This document shows positions 32,941-42,822 of a stretch of DNA of 64,000 nt, one piece after another (within the stretch, counting starts at the first letter, position 1; every line of letters starts with the position of its first letter). The notes beneath the pieces were generated by a model that saw nothing but the letters and a program-made list of their open reading frames with translations, made no database searches and was not told the DNA's origin. The translations under genes and the position numbers were made by a program. This DNA is from Basidiobolus meristosporus CBS 931.73 (lineage: Eukaryota; Basidiobolomycota; Basidiobolomycetes; Basidiobolales; Basidiobolaceae), in NCBI GenBank assembly GCA_002104905.1, contig MCFE01000036.1:124001-188000 (forward strand), read 5' to 3'.

Positions 32941-33423
32941 CTAGATCAAGGTCTCGTAAGCGATGGGGTAGATGGTGGTGGGAGCGTTGTCCTTGGTGGA
33001 GACGTGGCGAGCGTCACGGGGTTGGGCGGGAAGACGCTTGAGATGAATGGTTTGGCCGGAGGCCTTGGCGTCCTTCTTCTTTTGGGCGTTTTCCTTGACA
33101 CGACGCAAGAAATCGTCACGGCACTTGGAGTGCTTGATGTGCTCCACACGGATGTTCACACGCTTCTCCATGTAGCGGTTACCGACACGCTTGTTCACGA
33201 TGACTCCGACGGAGGTCTTGGTGACGTTGTAGACGATACCGGTTCTGCCGTGGTAGAACTTGTGGGGCATGCCCTTCTGGATGGAGGCGTTGGCCTTGAT
33301 GTCGACAATGTCTCCGACCTTGTAGGTCTTCAAGTAGGTGGACAGCTTGACGGGGCCATGTTCACGGAATTTCTGAGAGAACAGGTGGCGGGTACGAGCA
33401 CGATAACCGAAGGAGTGGGGCAT
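32941..33423 (-). CDS. RPL21: 60S ribosomal protein eL21
   Basis: An intronless frame of 160 residues, the normal size. It reads MPHSFGYRARTRHLFSQKFR, then VGDIVDIKANASIQKGMPHKFYHG-type words, RVEHIKHSKCRDDFL, and ends APTTIYPIAYETLI, all characteristic of eukaryotic L21, which binds 5S/25S rRNA near the central protuberance. Codons are strongly biased to C- and G-ending forms, as expected for high expression. It diverges from the uS4 gene with 361 bases between the start codons. Confidence 0.98.
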   Translation of the reverse strand: MPHSFGYRARTRHLFSQKFREHGPVKLSTYLKTYKVGDIVDIKANASIQKGMPHKFYHGRTGIVYNVTKTSVGVIVNKRVGNRYMEKRVNIRVEHIKHSKCRDDFLRRVKENAQKKKDAKASGQTIHLKRLPAQPRDARHVSTKDNAPTTIYPIAYETLI

Positions 33424-33784
33424 TGTTCACTAAAATAGAGACAAGAACTGGTTGAGTGAATGTGCCACCAAGTCTACACTACGCTAACTACCCCGCCCAA
33501 CCACAGCTGATAAGTACCTGACACTGGTTTCTACCTTTAAAGCGCGTGAAGGAGAAAAGGAGGGATCCCGATTTTGCTATGTCCATAGTTTTGTCGATTC
33601 TTTGGGCCGAAAAAAAATTCAAGATCTCACAGGGGTCCTTCCCGCGCAGATGATCCACTGATTATTGGGCAGGACAAGGGTGCTCCAAGGTTTTTTTTTC
33701 AAACAAGTCACCGTCACTTAAAAATGTGGACTTTGGTTTATGATGCCGCCTTTTCCCTTGGTCGGACTTAAGTAACGGCACATC
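33424..33784. promoter_or_regulatory. Shared divergent promoter of eL21 and uS4
   Basis: 361 bases between the two outward-facing ribosomal protein start codons, enough for both promoters. T-rich runs occur on both sides (TTTTTTTTTC near 33690). I could not name a binding site with confidence. Confidence 0.55.
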
Positions 33785-34571
33785 ATGGCTCCCCCAAGAA
33801 ACTGTATTCAGCATGAACAGGAATAGGATGATTTCAAGCGGTTGCGGTTGGAAATTCCCTTTTATTTTTTTTTTCGTTTTTTCCTCACAGCGACCTGTTC
33901 TTATGAAGAGATACTTAGCATATTCTCTGGGCATGAACGAATAAGACAGTCTAGCTAAACGTTACCGGAAAGTTCCTGCTCGGTATGAGGCACTGGACTT
34001 TACCGAATTGTTCTATTTTCTAGGCTCCAAGACCTACAAGGTTCCCAGACGTCCTTTCGAGAAGGAACGTATTGACCAAGAGTTGAAGATCATTGGTGAG
34101 TACGGTCTCCGTAACAAGCGCGAGATTTGGAGAATCGGATACACCTTGTCCAACATTCGTCGTGCCGCTCGTGAGCTCCTCACTTTGGATCCCAAGGACA
34201 CCCGTCGTCTCTTCGAAGGTAACGCCCTTATCCGTCGTCTCATCCGCATCGGTGTCTTGGACGAGTCCAAGGCCAAGCTCGATTACGTCTTGGGTTTGAA
34301 GGTCGAAGATTTCTTGGAACGTCGTCTTCAAACCCAAGTCTTCAAGCTTGGTTTGGCCAAATCCATCCACCACGCCCGTGTCCTCATCAAGCAAAGACAC
34401 ATCCGTGTTGGTAAGCAAGTCGTCGACATTCCCTCCTTCGTTGTCCGTTTGGAATCCCAGAAGCACATCGACTTCGCTTTGACCTCTCCTTATGGTGGTG
34501 GTCGCCCTGGCCGCGTCAAGAGAAAGAGAATGGCTTCCGCCGGTGGTGACGCCGAGGAAGATGAGGAATAA
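33785..34571 (+). CDS. RPS9: 40S ribosomal protein uS4 (S9)
   Basis: The second exon, 34024-34571, carries nearly the whole protein ([20 protein letters not shown]..., [32 protein letters not shown]4 RNA-binding domain, [15 protein letters not shown]). Exon 1 is proposed as 33785-33803 (MAPPRN), joined through a 220-base intron with GT at 33804 and TAG at 34021-34023, giving MAPPRNCSKTYK and 188 residues in total. This matches the usual MAPR(N/S)xSKTYK start of fungal uS4, but exon 1 is only 19 bases and less certain. uS4 starts 40S assembly on 18S rRNA and sits at the mRNA entry channel. The acidic tail (GGDAEEDEE) is normal for fungi. AATAAA lies at 34613. Confidence 0.95.
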
Positions 34572-34612
34572 CTTCAGCAACCTTCTGTTCTATTTCACGA
34601 ACCCTCTGTCTC

Positions 34613-34618
34613 AATAAA
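34613..34618 (+). terminator. Polyadenylation signal of RPS9
   Basis: AATAAA 42 bases after the stop codon. Confidence 0.6.
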
Positions 34619-35031
34619 AGACATGATGAATTAATCTTTTAATCAACATTCTTGTGGCTGCCTAATTTGTTGACTAAAGTTTGTTAATCGGCCCATCGTT
34701 GCCGGATCATGAGGAATGTTTACATATGCAGCCGCATCCAATGGGCATGATTGCCCTCGGTATCTCATGGAAGAGAATTGCCGAATCCCATTGATCACCA
34801 CAGCCATGATTGGGCATGGGAATGCAGAAAGGCTCTTTTTAATTCCCTGGAGCCGATTTGATTAGTCCATAGCACCAGGCAATATATGATAGAAATCTCC
34901 TTACACATGCCCATTTTCCCACCGATCGCTCCCCCATTTTTTTCAATTCATAATAAACCTGCATTCAACGGACTGGCATTTCCCAAAGCTCCCTTCTCTG
35001 TCTCCTTTCCTGCCGTCATCAAACTCACAGT
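34619..35031. other. Intergenic: promoter of the SPT small-subunit gene
   Basis: No gene recognised. A CT-rich stretch (CTTCTCTGTCTCCTTTCCTG, about 34993-35012) lies just before the next start codon. Confidence 0.45.
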
Positions 35032-35232
35032 ATGTCCTCCCTGACCGAAAAGCTCTCCCTGAAGTACTACCAGTACGAACTAGTCACCGCCCTTTACATG
35101 TTGGAGCCATGGGAGAAGGCCTGCTTCAACACTATCGTCGTTTTGGGCTTCTTGCTTACCCTCTACACCACCGTCATCTACGTTCCTGAGTACGCCTCCT
35201 CCGCTCTTACCAAGATCTCCGCATACTATTAA
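35032..35232 (+). CDS. Small activating subunit of serine palmitoyltransferase (ssSPT)
   Basis: A 66-residue protein. The segment YYQYELVTALYMLEPWEK (residues about 12-29) is nearly the same as the core of animal SPTSSA/SPTSSB, and is followed by one transmembrane helix (about 34-52, FNTIVVLGFLLTLYTTVIYV). These tiny ER proteins bind the SPT catalytic dimer, raise its activity and set acyl-CoA preference in the first step of sphingolipid synthesis. Ascomycete yeasts use the unrelated-looking Tsc3 instead, so the animal-like form fits an early-diverging fungus. The start is the first ATG, directly after a CT-rich leader. The intronless frame ends at TAA. Confidence 0.92.
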   Translation: MSSLTEKLSLKYYQYELVTALYMLEPWEKACFNTIVVLGFLLTLYTTVIYVPEYASSALTKISAYY

Positions 35233-35505
35233 AAAGTATGTCTGAAGCCGAACAACCGTATAGCAAGCTAGAACCCCGGAAGTTTACTACGCTAGTTTAT
35301 TTCATAATACCTTCGTTAATAGAACCTTGACCCGTATCAACCTCTATCTTTATGATATTTGTACTTTAATACTTTCCTTTGTAGTAAACTAACTCAACTC
35401 ATAATTAAATATTTGGTGAACCACAGTAGTCAACCGGTTCTTTTCCCCTTTTCTTCTCTAGAGCGGGGGCCATGTTCAAGTCGAGAGAGTTCCTCGCCAG
35501 TCCGT

Positions 35506-38259
35506 TCAGCTCTTCTTGAAGACCGAGCCAAGTAACGTCTTGAACGAGTCGAATTGTCGCGGTTGGATGTATTTAGGCAGGGTGAAGTAGAACGAGCAAC
35601 CCTCCTGCGTCTCGGGTCGGACGAAGCGTAGATTCTCCAACATGAAACCTTTCATACATTTAAGGATCAACTCCGCCCTCTTGATCACCAGATTCTCCGG
35701 GAACAACCCGAGCTCGAGGTTTTCCGTCAGCAATAGCATCGGCAGTTGGAGGGTGTTCACATCGTACCGTTGACATGTCTTGAGAACGTTTCGAAGCCCG
35801 GTGATGAGCGGCGATCGTTGTGTGAGATTGATGTCTTTCGCCTCTGGGAGCTATGAGTTATGGAGATGTAATGGGATGTGGGACGAAGGCTTGTTCGCAA
35901 GTCACATAAAAAGATACGTTCAGGCCCAACGAACAAATGGAATACCAGATGAATCATGGGAAGGTTGGAATGCCGGGTGATGAAAAAGTCGCCTGTAGCA
36001 AGGTCACAGCGTTAGGACCAATACAGAGAGAGACCGACGTGATGCGTACCTGGCTGTGGCAAGTTGGGCTCCTGGAAGTCCTCTTCTATCGTTTTCATCT
36101 GGCCTTCAACATCCTCGAAATGGAACTCGGTTGTTTGCCGGCATTTGCGGAAAAATGCTGAGATATTATGGGCCCGGTTAGCAAGGCGTAGGGTTTGAAT
36201 GGAGCCAGGAAGGTTGGCTACCTTGGTTTGCGGACTTTCCCTTGATGTATTTCGGCCAGTCTTTAAGCTCCAACAGAAGCAGCGAGGCAGAGAGATTCTC
36301 TGAATAGAGCGATGTGGTGGTTTGCGCATGTATCTCTTGGTTATGCTCGGCCTCGGCTCCAGTTTGCATGGTGCTTTCCAAATCTGCTACCTGGAGTCTC
36401 AAGTTGTATCTGGATTTGACGTGAGTTCCAAGTGAAATGGTCAGATTCTCAACGAGCTCCGTCTCTTTAGTCAACCGACGCCTAAGAAGTGAAGAGAATG
36501 TAAGCACACCTTCGCCACAAACAGTCACACATGTAAAGCAGCCAACTCTGAGTCGTTTTCATCGAATTTAAGGTTCTCCATCGCTTTCCCCAGCCAGCCG
36601 CCCAGTTTCCGCATGGATGGATTGGAGTTGGATGACAGCTGGGCCTGACGCTGGTTTAAAAATGACATCGGGGACCAGGATTTGGTTTGTTTCGAGAACG
36701 ACTCGTTGCTGTTCACTCGACCGAAAAGCTTTTTACGGGACGGGTCAGCGCCACGATAGGAAGAGTCGTGCTCTTGCTTCCTGCTTTGAATCAGTTTCTT
36801 TTCGTGAAGTTTCACTTCGATGGCTTGGGGGTTTTCCAGCAGCAGCATGACTGCTTGTTCCTGTTGTGTTGATGCAGCTAAGGTCAGATCAATGGTCAGC
36901 AGCAGTAACTTCACAGTTGAACGTACAGTGTTTCTATTGGTGATTTCTAAGGCGCATGCCGCTTGGTCTCGACTGAAGCCCATTTCCTGAAGTTCCGCAA
37001 TCGTTCTGTCAAGGGCAGGGTCTTCTGGCTATAGTTCAGGGTTAGTCAACGTGCCAGAGTCTTATACGAGTGGGCTTTACAAACCGGTGGGGCGTTTGTG
37101 GTTTCGGCGGTTGGCATGAGGCTAGCTAGCTCCTGTGTTGGATGAGGGTATCTCTCGGTAAATTCCAGAAACGTGGCGTCCAAAATAGACTTGTCCACAT
37201 GATCCTCTGCTCTCAATTGATGGTTTTCATACTCGGCCAGCTTTTCTTGGTGCTTGCTGTAGAGGATACGTACGAAATTGGTGAATTCCTGGCGCTGGCT
37301 GGCCTTGGTCTCCTCTAGTGTGCTGCCCCAGGTAGCCTGGGCCACCTCCATTTCCTACAGAAATAAAATGAGCATTATCTCTGTGTAAACGCGCGAGCTT
37401 GACTAGCCTACCTCGACATGTCTTGACACTAGGTTGGTGAAGTCCTGCTCGTAGTTACCGCGTTCCACTGCTCGTTCCATCCGTATTGCATGTCTGTCAA
37501 CAACAGACACATGTTTAATGAGGGGCCACTTGTCAATAAATCGAGTATGTGTCTACCTGTCTTGGATTTCCGTTAGATTTCTTTCCATCTGTTTGTGTAT
37601 ATCCCGCATCTTCTTTGCATACTTCTTTTCCAATTCCAATAAATACGAATACACAGTAGAGAACGGGGAGAGCACCAAGGCCTGATACGCTTTCGGAAAA
37701 CTATCCTGGATGATCACATATCAATGCACATTAACGATTCCCATGATCGTCACAAGTACAAGGGCATGAAAATGGCGTGTACCTCCTCATGTTGCTTGGC
37801 AAAATTCGAGGTAAACTCTTCGTAGGAGAGCGTTAGCGCTTCAGAGGTTGCTTCAGACTCTAATTGTGACACGTCGAAAACCAGTAAGTATGCATTCGAG
37901 GGAAAGAATAGTACTGGTTGCAGACGGACGAAATCTCAGCCCGAACCTCCCTTGAAATACCTACCAGCCTTGGTTAGCCCTTCGAGATGAGCGTCCATTT
38001 TTAATTGGAGTAATGATAGGACCGTTGATAGTATGTGATGCTCAAGATAAACCGGTAATTTATGCTCCCTCATGAATCTCCTCACTACATCTAGGAAAAG
38101 CTGTCCCTTTAACATATGCAGAGTACATTTGGTGGGCACATTTTCTAGGCTGGTTCTCTCGTCGGATTCTTCGCTGGTATTCTGGACGGATTGAGGTAAT
38201 GTGAACGTGAGTGTGGCGGTTAGATCGCAAGGAGCCTTTATTAGTGACGAGCTCCACAT
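35506..38259 (-). CDS. FERRY3/C12orf4-family protein (Fy-3) with UBA-like segment
   Basis: Minus-strand gene in about ten exons from ATG 38259 to TGA 35506. Landmarks in order: N-terminal CDLTATLTFTLPQ strand; coiled helices (FPKAYQALVLSPFSTVYSYL, about 37700; ERNLTEIQDR; HAIRMERAVERGNYEQDF; QRQEFTNFVRILYSKHQEK, about 37290); a central helical segment (SRYNLRLQVADLE, about 36390); FHFEDVEGQMKTIEEDFQ (about 36110); and the signature GLR.VLK then LPMLLLTENLELGLFPENLVIKR-type and AELILKCMKGFMLE (about 35650). These match human C12orf4, renamed FERRY3, of the Rab5-binding FERRY complex that carries mRNAs on early endosomes. Unlike what I recall of the human protein, it has a UBA-like stretch at 37010-36830 (ELQEMGFSRDQAACALEITNRN, intron, EQAVMLLLENP). 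Its job in a fungus is unknown. Confidence 0.85.
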
Positions 38260-38490
38260 TACAATATCCTACTGACTAGAGAAGTAAAAGATGTATGAAT
38301 GGAAGGTTGGTGGTGGTGGAATAGTGATGATGGATCCAAATGAGGATGCACTCCGATTTTGGTAAAATTGTTTGTATAAATGCACCAATATCGATCCAAG
38401 TACCCCAGGATCTCAACTACCAGATGTTTATTATTCGGTTTGGTATATGGAGGTGGTAGGTGAACGGTGTACGGTGGGTGAGAGCGCCAT

Positions 38491-40014
38491 CTATACTGGC
38501 TTCTCGTCTGGTTTGATACCAAAGTGCTTCACCTGTTTGACGTGCTTCAGAACGAAGCTGACCGGAGAGTCGGTAGATTCCTTCAGGTGTTGGTAAAGCT
38601 GCAGAGGCTTTTCCTCTGGGGTCAAGGCTCTCTCTGTGAGAAATCTTTAGCACATGCGCCAACAAACCATCAAGTGAAACAATTACCGGAATTCCCAAAG
38701 CAAACAACCAGGCAGTAATTCTTCCACTCATCGTGGATCTTGTATTTCTTCAGTGCGCCAGCAATCACCTTCCGGCATGGATCGTCTAGTGAAATCCTGA
38801 AGCTCTTGTAGGCTTCATTTGCACGGTCCAGCATTTTGTCGCTGTAAACTCGAATCGCCCCCTCACCTGCGCTCTCCGTGTTGTGTGGGCTGTGCCCGGA
38901 GGGGTACATATTGTGCTAAGATTGGGTCAGTCAGTGCATTGAGGTCTGGGAAATAGATTCACTCACCACCGATCCGTTATCGCTGAGTGATGGTCGAGAT
39001 TGGGTGTGTCCGAGGTGACTCCCAGAACAATGGCTCTCACAGGGTGAAGACGGGGAGGGTGGAGTGTGAGATGAGTCTACATAGGCTCGCTGAGTACAAT
39101 GCTTGGAGCCAGGGGAAATGCTCGTATTGTTCTTGTGATTCGAACCACCTAGGAATTTGGTGATGATCGGTGCCGGCCGTCTTTGTGACGTATTTTCCTC
39201 CTAGTATATCAAATGTTAGAGCTGGTTCGAACCTGACAACAGTTCCAAGCAACCTTCTCTGGTTGGACCAGCTTCCACACTGGCCTTAGCTCCTCCCTTA
39301 ACGTGGACAGATCGCTAGTTAGCCGACCGATTTCCTGCTGTAAGCTTTGTATTAACAAGTCTATGCAACTGGGTTACTAAAGCGGAATTATACAATGGTA
39401 GCAAAACTCTCCCTACCCCGGTCTTTGAGTGCGGCGTGGAATTTTCGATATTCCTCCGAATAGTTGCCTCCCTCATCGTCCTGGTGTCGGAGTAAGAGAA
39501 TGGATTTAGCGAAATTAGCCGCATTCTATGGGTGTTCGTTGACGCGTTGGTCCGCAAAATATCACTCTTGTCCCTACCAGGTCATGTTCTACAGCTTGGT
39601 TTTCAACGAACGATAAGGAGAAAAAAGGGAATTAGATTCTACGAATCGACACCATAGAAGCTCGTCTAGACAGCTTACAAGGGGGTATGTAATCATCCGG
39701 CTCTATAGGGATTTGGTGCTCCGTCTTCAGGTGATAAATAGCTTTCAGCAATTGTAGTCGCTTCCCTACGGAACGTATAGAGAGTTCCTTCAATGCATCG
39801 TGGTCAAGATGTAAAAGAACAGAGCCGGTGATCAGATTATCTGAGGGTATTCAGAAGCACGAGAAGTAAGTCTGGTATGTACAGAGGGAAACGCAATAGG
39901 AGCAAGCTAATCGGAGAAATGATTACCTCGAAAGGGGCTCTCGTATGCTTCGTAACCCATTGTTCTCAACCATTCACATACTTCCTGGACTCCCCAGTTG
40001 GTCACATGATCCAT
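38491..40014 (-). CDS. Ste50-like adaptor: SAM domain, coiled coil, RA domain
   Basis: Exon 1 is 40014-39927 and exon 2 starts at 39840. Together they read NWGVQEVCEWLRTMGY...DNLITGSVLLHLDHDALKEL and SVGKRLQLLKAIYHL, a SAM domain at the extreme N-terminus as in Ste50. Then comes a coiled stretch (LLIQSLQQEIGRLTSDLSTL then REELRPVWKLVQ, about 39360-39250) also seen in Ste50. The C-terminal RA domain is AIRVYSDKM...DDPCRKVIAGALKKYKIHDEW (38850-38720), CLVVCFGN, LQLYQHLKE and FVLKHVK, ending GIKPDEKPV at 38494. Ste50-type adaptors tether the MAPKKK Ste11 to Ras/Cdc42-family GTPases at the membrane. Middle exons (39600-38950) are not resolved. A Rac gene lies 6 kb away. Confidence 0.85.
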
Positions 40015-40332
40015 ACTTGTACTTCCGCCGCTAGCGACCCGGTATTCTATATACTATATTATCTTCGTGCTGTACAAGACCTCCTCAAGAGAACTACGTA
40101 GCCACGATGTTCACCCAAGAGAAGAAGGTTTCAAGTTCGAGAACGCACCCAGTACCAGAGTAAAAATCGACACCCCTCCAACACAATAAATTACGATATA
40201 ATCACGATTTATTCAGGATCGCAGTGGGATCGCAGTGGGATCGCCTCTAGGCAGCAATCACAGAAATACACTCGACCGGCACGAATGGAAGTTGGATGAA
40301 TGTATTAAGAAATATTACAATGTCTACATGAA
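40015..40332. other. Intergenic: promoter of the Ste50-like gene
   Basis: Contains a 13-base tandem word GATCGCAGTGGGATCGCAGTGGGATCGC-type repeat at about 40218-40245 (three GATCGC units). No gene recognised. Confidence 0.45.
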
Positions 40333-42255
40333 TCAGAATGGGGCATTCTCGTTGGCCCACAGTTTGAACGTGCGATCGAAGCCTGTGGAAGCGATCAAGT
40401 TGCCATCTAAAATGGAGTTAGAACGAGCGGGCAAATCGGACCTACAGGAGACCTTACCTGCGGCAATATCGACGCTCATGACTTTTCCTTCATGGCCCGA
40501 GAGAGACTTGATCAATTTCCAGGTGTCTGCTGACCATATCTTGATGGTCCCATCGTACGATGAACTTGCGAGGTACAGCCCTGACACGTTGGGTGTTCCC
40601 TCCATGCGGCTAGTCTCGTACGCCTCTGAAGCATGGAAAAAGCGCACGTCGGAAACAAGGGAGTTGTGTGCGGGGATCGTATACAACGGGCGCATGGTTC
40701 GAAGGTCGAAAATCTTCAGCGTGTTGTCCTCACTCCCCGTAACCACTTGATATCCGTTGGGGGAAAAGTCGATGCCCAGGATATCCTTGACGTGGCCCTC
40801 CAGAACCATGGCGCTTCTTCCAGTCCGAAGATCCCAGATACGGCCAATGGCATCCAAGCCGCTAGATGGATCGGAAAGTTGAGAAACAGAACATGCGATT
40901 CTTGAAGGATCATAACCTCACCCAGTAGCAGCCAGAGCACCGTCGTTCTGGAAAGCAATTGCATACACCTCGCGCGAATGCCCCTCCTGGAGTAAGAGCT
41001 CCTGTGTGGTCTCAACGTTCCACAGCCTCCATGTGCCATCAAAACTAGACGTGGGTTAGTACGATTTTACACAAGAGGGCGGTGTAAATGACTCCACCTT
41101 GCTGAGCCAAGGTACTGTCCCGATGGATGGAAGCCGACTCGAGAAACGCGCTGCGTATGGCCAAGCAATGAAGACACAGGGGTTTCACTTTCCAAGGACC
41201 ACAGATGAATATTCCCGTCCGCCCCGCCAGAAGCCAGGTTCACGGCACTACGACTCAATGAAAGGGTTGACTGCGGATGGAACGCAAGGCCGCCAACACG
41301 GTCGGTGTGTCCTACAAGCTTCTTGATTGGCGCACTGGTACACAAGGGAGTAAGCACAGGATACTAACCTCGCAGATTCAACGCGTTCGAGCAGTTTGGC
41401 ACGTTCCAGAGTTTGACCATTCCTGTCCAGGAGCCAGTGGCAAGGATCTTGGAGTCAGGAGAGAACCGGCCGATCGAAACTGGTCGATCATCACCAATCT
41501 GTGAGCTGTAGTTCGCGTAGCCCTAGTTCATGGATTTAAGTCCAAAGCCCAGTTCTACGGAGTGGTGAATATCGGCGTACCTGTATTTCTGTGTACAGCT
41601 CTTTGCGTGCCGACTTGATCTGCGCCAAGGGTGTCTCATGCTCTGAGCGTTGTCGTGCAAGGCGTTGCTTTGCCCTAAAAATCCCCTCGGTTAACAAAGT
41701 GCCCTCGTTTTCCCGTGGGTGCTTATATACCTTGGCAACGAATAATAGGCGATGTTTCGTCTCGCTACGAGCAGTTCAGTACTACCCTCGGTGAAGAACT
41801 CCTCCTCCTTGTCCGAGTCAGAGCCGCTATCGCTCTCAGCTCTGTCCGAGTCGGCGTCAGCGCCATCCAATTTAGACAGCAACACTCTCAAACGATCACG
41901 ACGCTCCGCAGGCTAGCAAATCAACACCGTCTAGTTAACGATTGACAAACAGATACAAGCTAGACATCATACCCCTTCAGCGAAAAGACATTGCGGCTCC
42001 CCTAACTCCCTAAGTTTGGCACGAACTCTGCCATCGTCGGTTGGTACGGCGAGAGAGCGAGCACGTCTCTTTCGTTCGAATTCATCGAGGATCATCTGAT
42101 GCTCCTCACGCGCTCTCAACGACGATTCTGAAAAGTCATAGTTGCTATCTTCCGCTGGTATCAAAGGAAATGCATGTCTCAGTTAGTCTTTGCATGGGGC
42201 AGATTGCCTTCGTCTTCTAAATACCCAAGTTTTCAAGATCGATTCCGTCGGACAT
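40333..42255 (-). CDS. PRP4: U4/U6 snRNP protein Prp4 (WD40)
   Basis: About eight exons from ATG 42255 ([10 protein letters not shown]) to TGA 40333. The N-terminal half has the splicing-factor motif: [24 protein letters not shown]-type helix (about 42110-42030), then [18 protein letters not shown] and [29 protein letters not shown] acidic linker follows, then [12 protein letters not shown]. The C-terminal half is a seven-bladed WD40 propeller with repeats such as [13 protein letters not shown] (41300), [21 protein letters not shown] (40850), [12 protein letters not shown] and [15 protein letters not shown] at the end. With Prp3 this protein holds U4/U6 together in the tri-snRNP. Confidence 0.95.
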
Positions 42256-42822
42256 GTTGAAGTAACTGAGTGCCACTAAATTTCGTGGACCACCGCCGAA
42301 TATTATATAGGACTTAAGCACAAAATCGATTTTCAGGAAAAAAAGAGATTTAACTAAATAAACACATATTCATGACCCAAATGACCCAAATGACGGTGAT
42401 GCTAGGGATGCTTAGGCATCTTAGTGATCCAAAATACAAGCAGCTTTATATTAAACTAAGTAATCAATGGAAGGGTCGATTGAATATCTTGATGCTCTTG
42501 CTCTTTTTCGAATATTAGCCTCGAATGGAAGGCCAGAAAGACATGTAAATACTGGTGGGGGAGGGGAAAATTACATGGTGGGGACATCGAGCGGGAATGA
42601 GGATTAAAGAGAAAAAGGAAGAGACATTCAGATAGAAGTGAACGAGACGGCAACCGGAGTGGATAAGAAAAATAGGCCACAAGCCCTGAAACAAGCTATT
42701 AATAAATGTATTGAGTACTTCCCGTCCGGTGTACACACTGCCAGAGTTGGTCGGTAGGGAAACTGTATGAACCATGGACAGCATGATGACCATACATTAA
42801 GTTTGTTAGAATACTGATTCGC
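42256..42822. other. Intergenic: PRP4 promoter and 3' end of the RhoGAP gene
   Basis: Between two minus-strand genes. A short tandem ATGACCCAA(AT) repeat lies at about 42372-42393. No supported gene; small frames here have no recognisable family. Confidence 0.45.

Noticed and set aside
33662-33934. Minus-strand frame starting [10 protein letters not shown], superficially like a uS4 N-terminus
   Set aside because: On the wrong strand and followed by Lys-rich random sequence. The plus-strand exon at 33785 joins correctly to the uS4 body.
34020-34580. 186-codon frame antisense to RPS9
   Set aside because: Same effect of codon bias in a ribosomal protein gene; no recognisable product.
39125-39240. 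GGTTCGAATC / GGTTCGAACC words resembling a tRNA B box
   Set aside because: No A box or cloverleaf can be drawn around them, and they fall within the Ste50-like gene.
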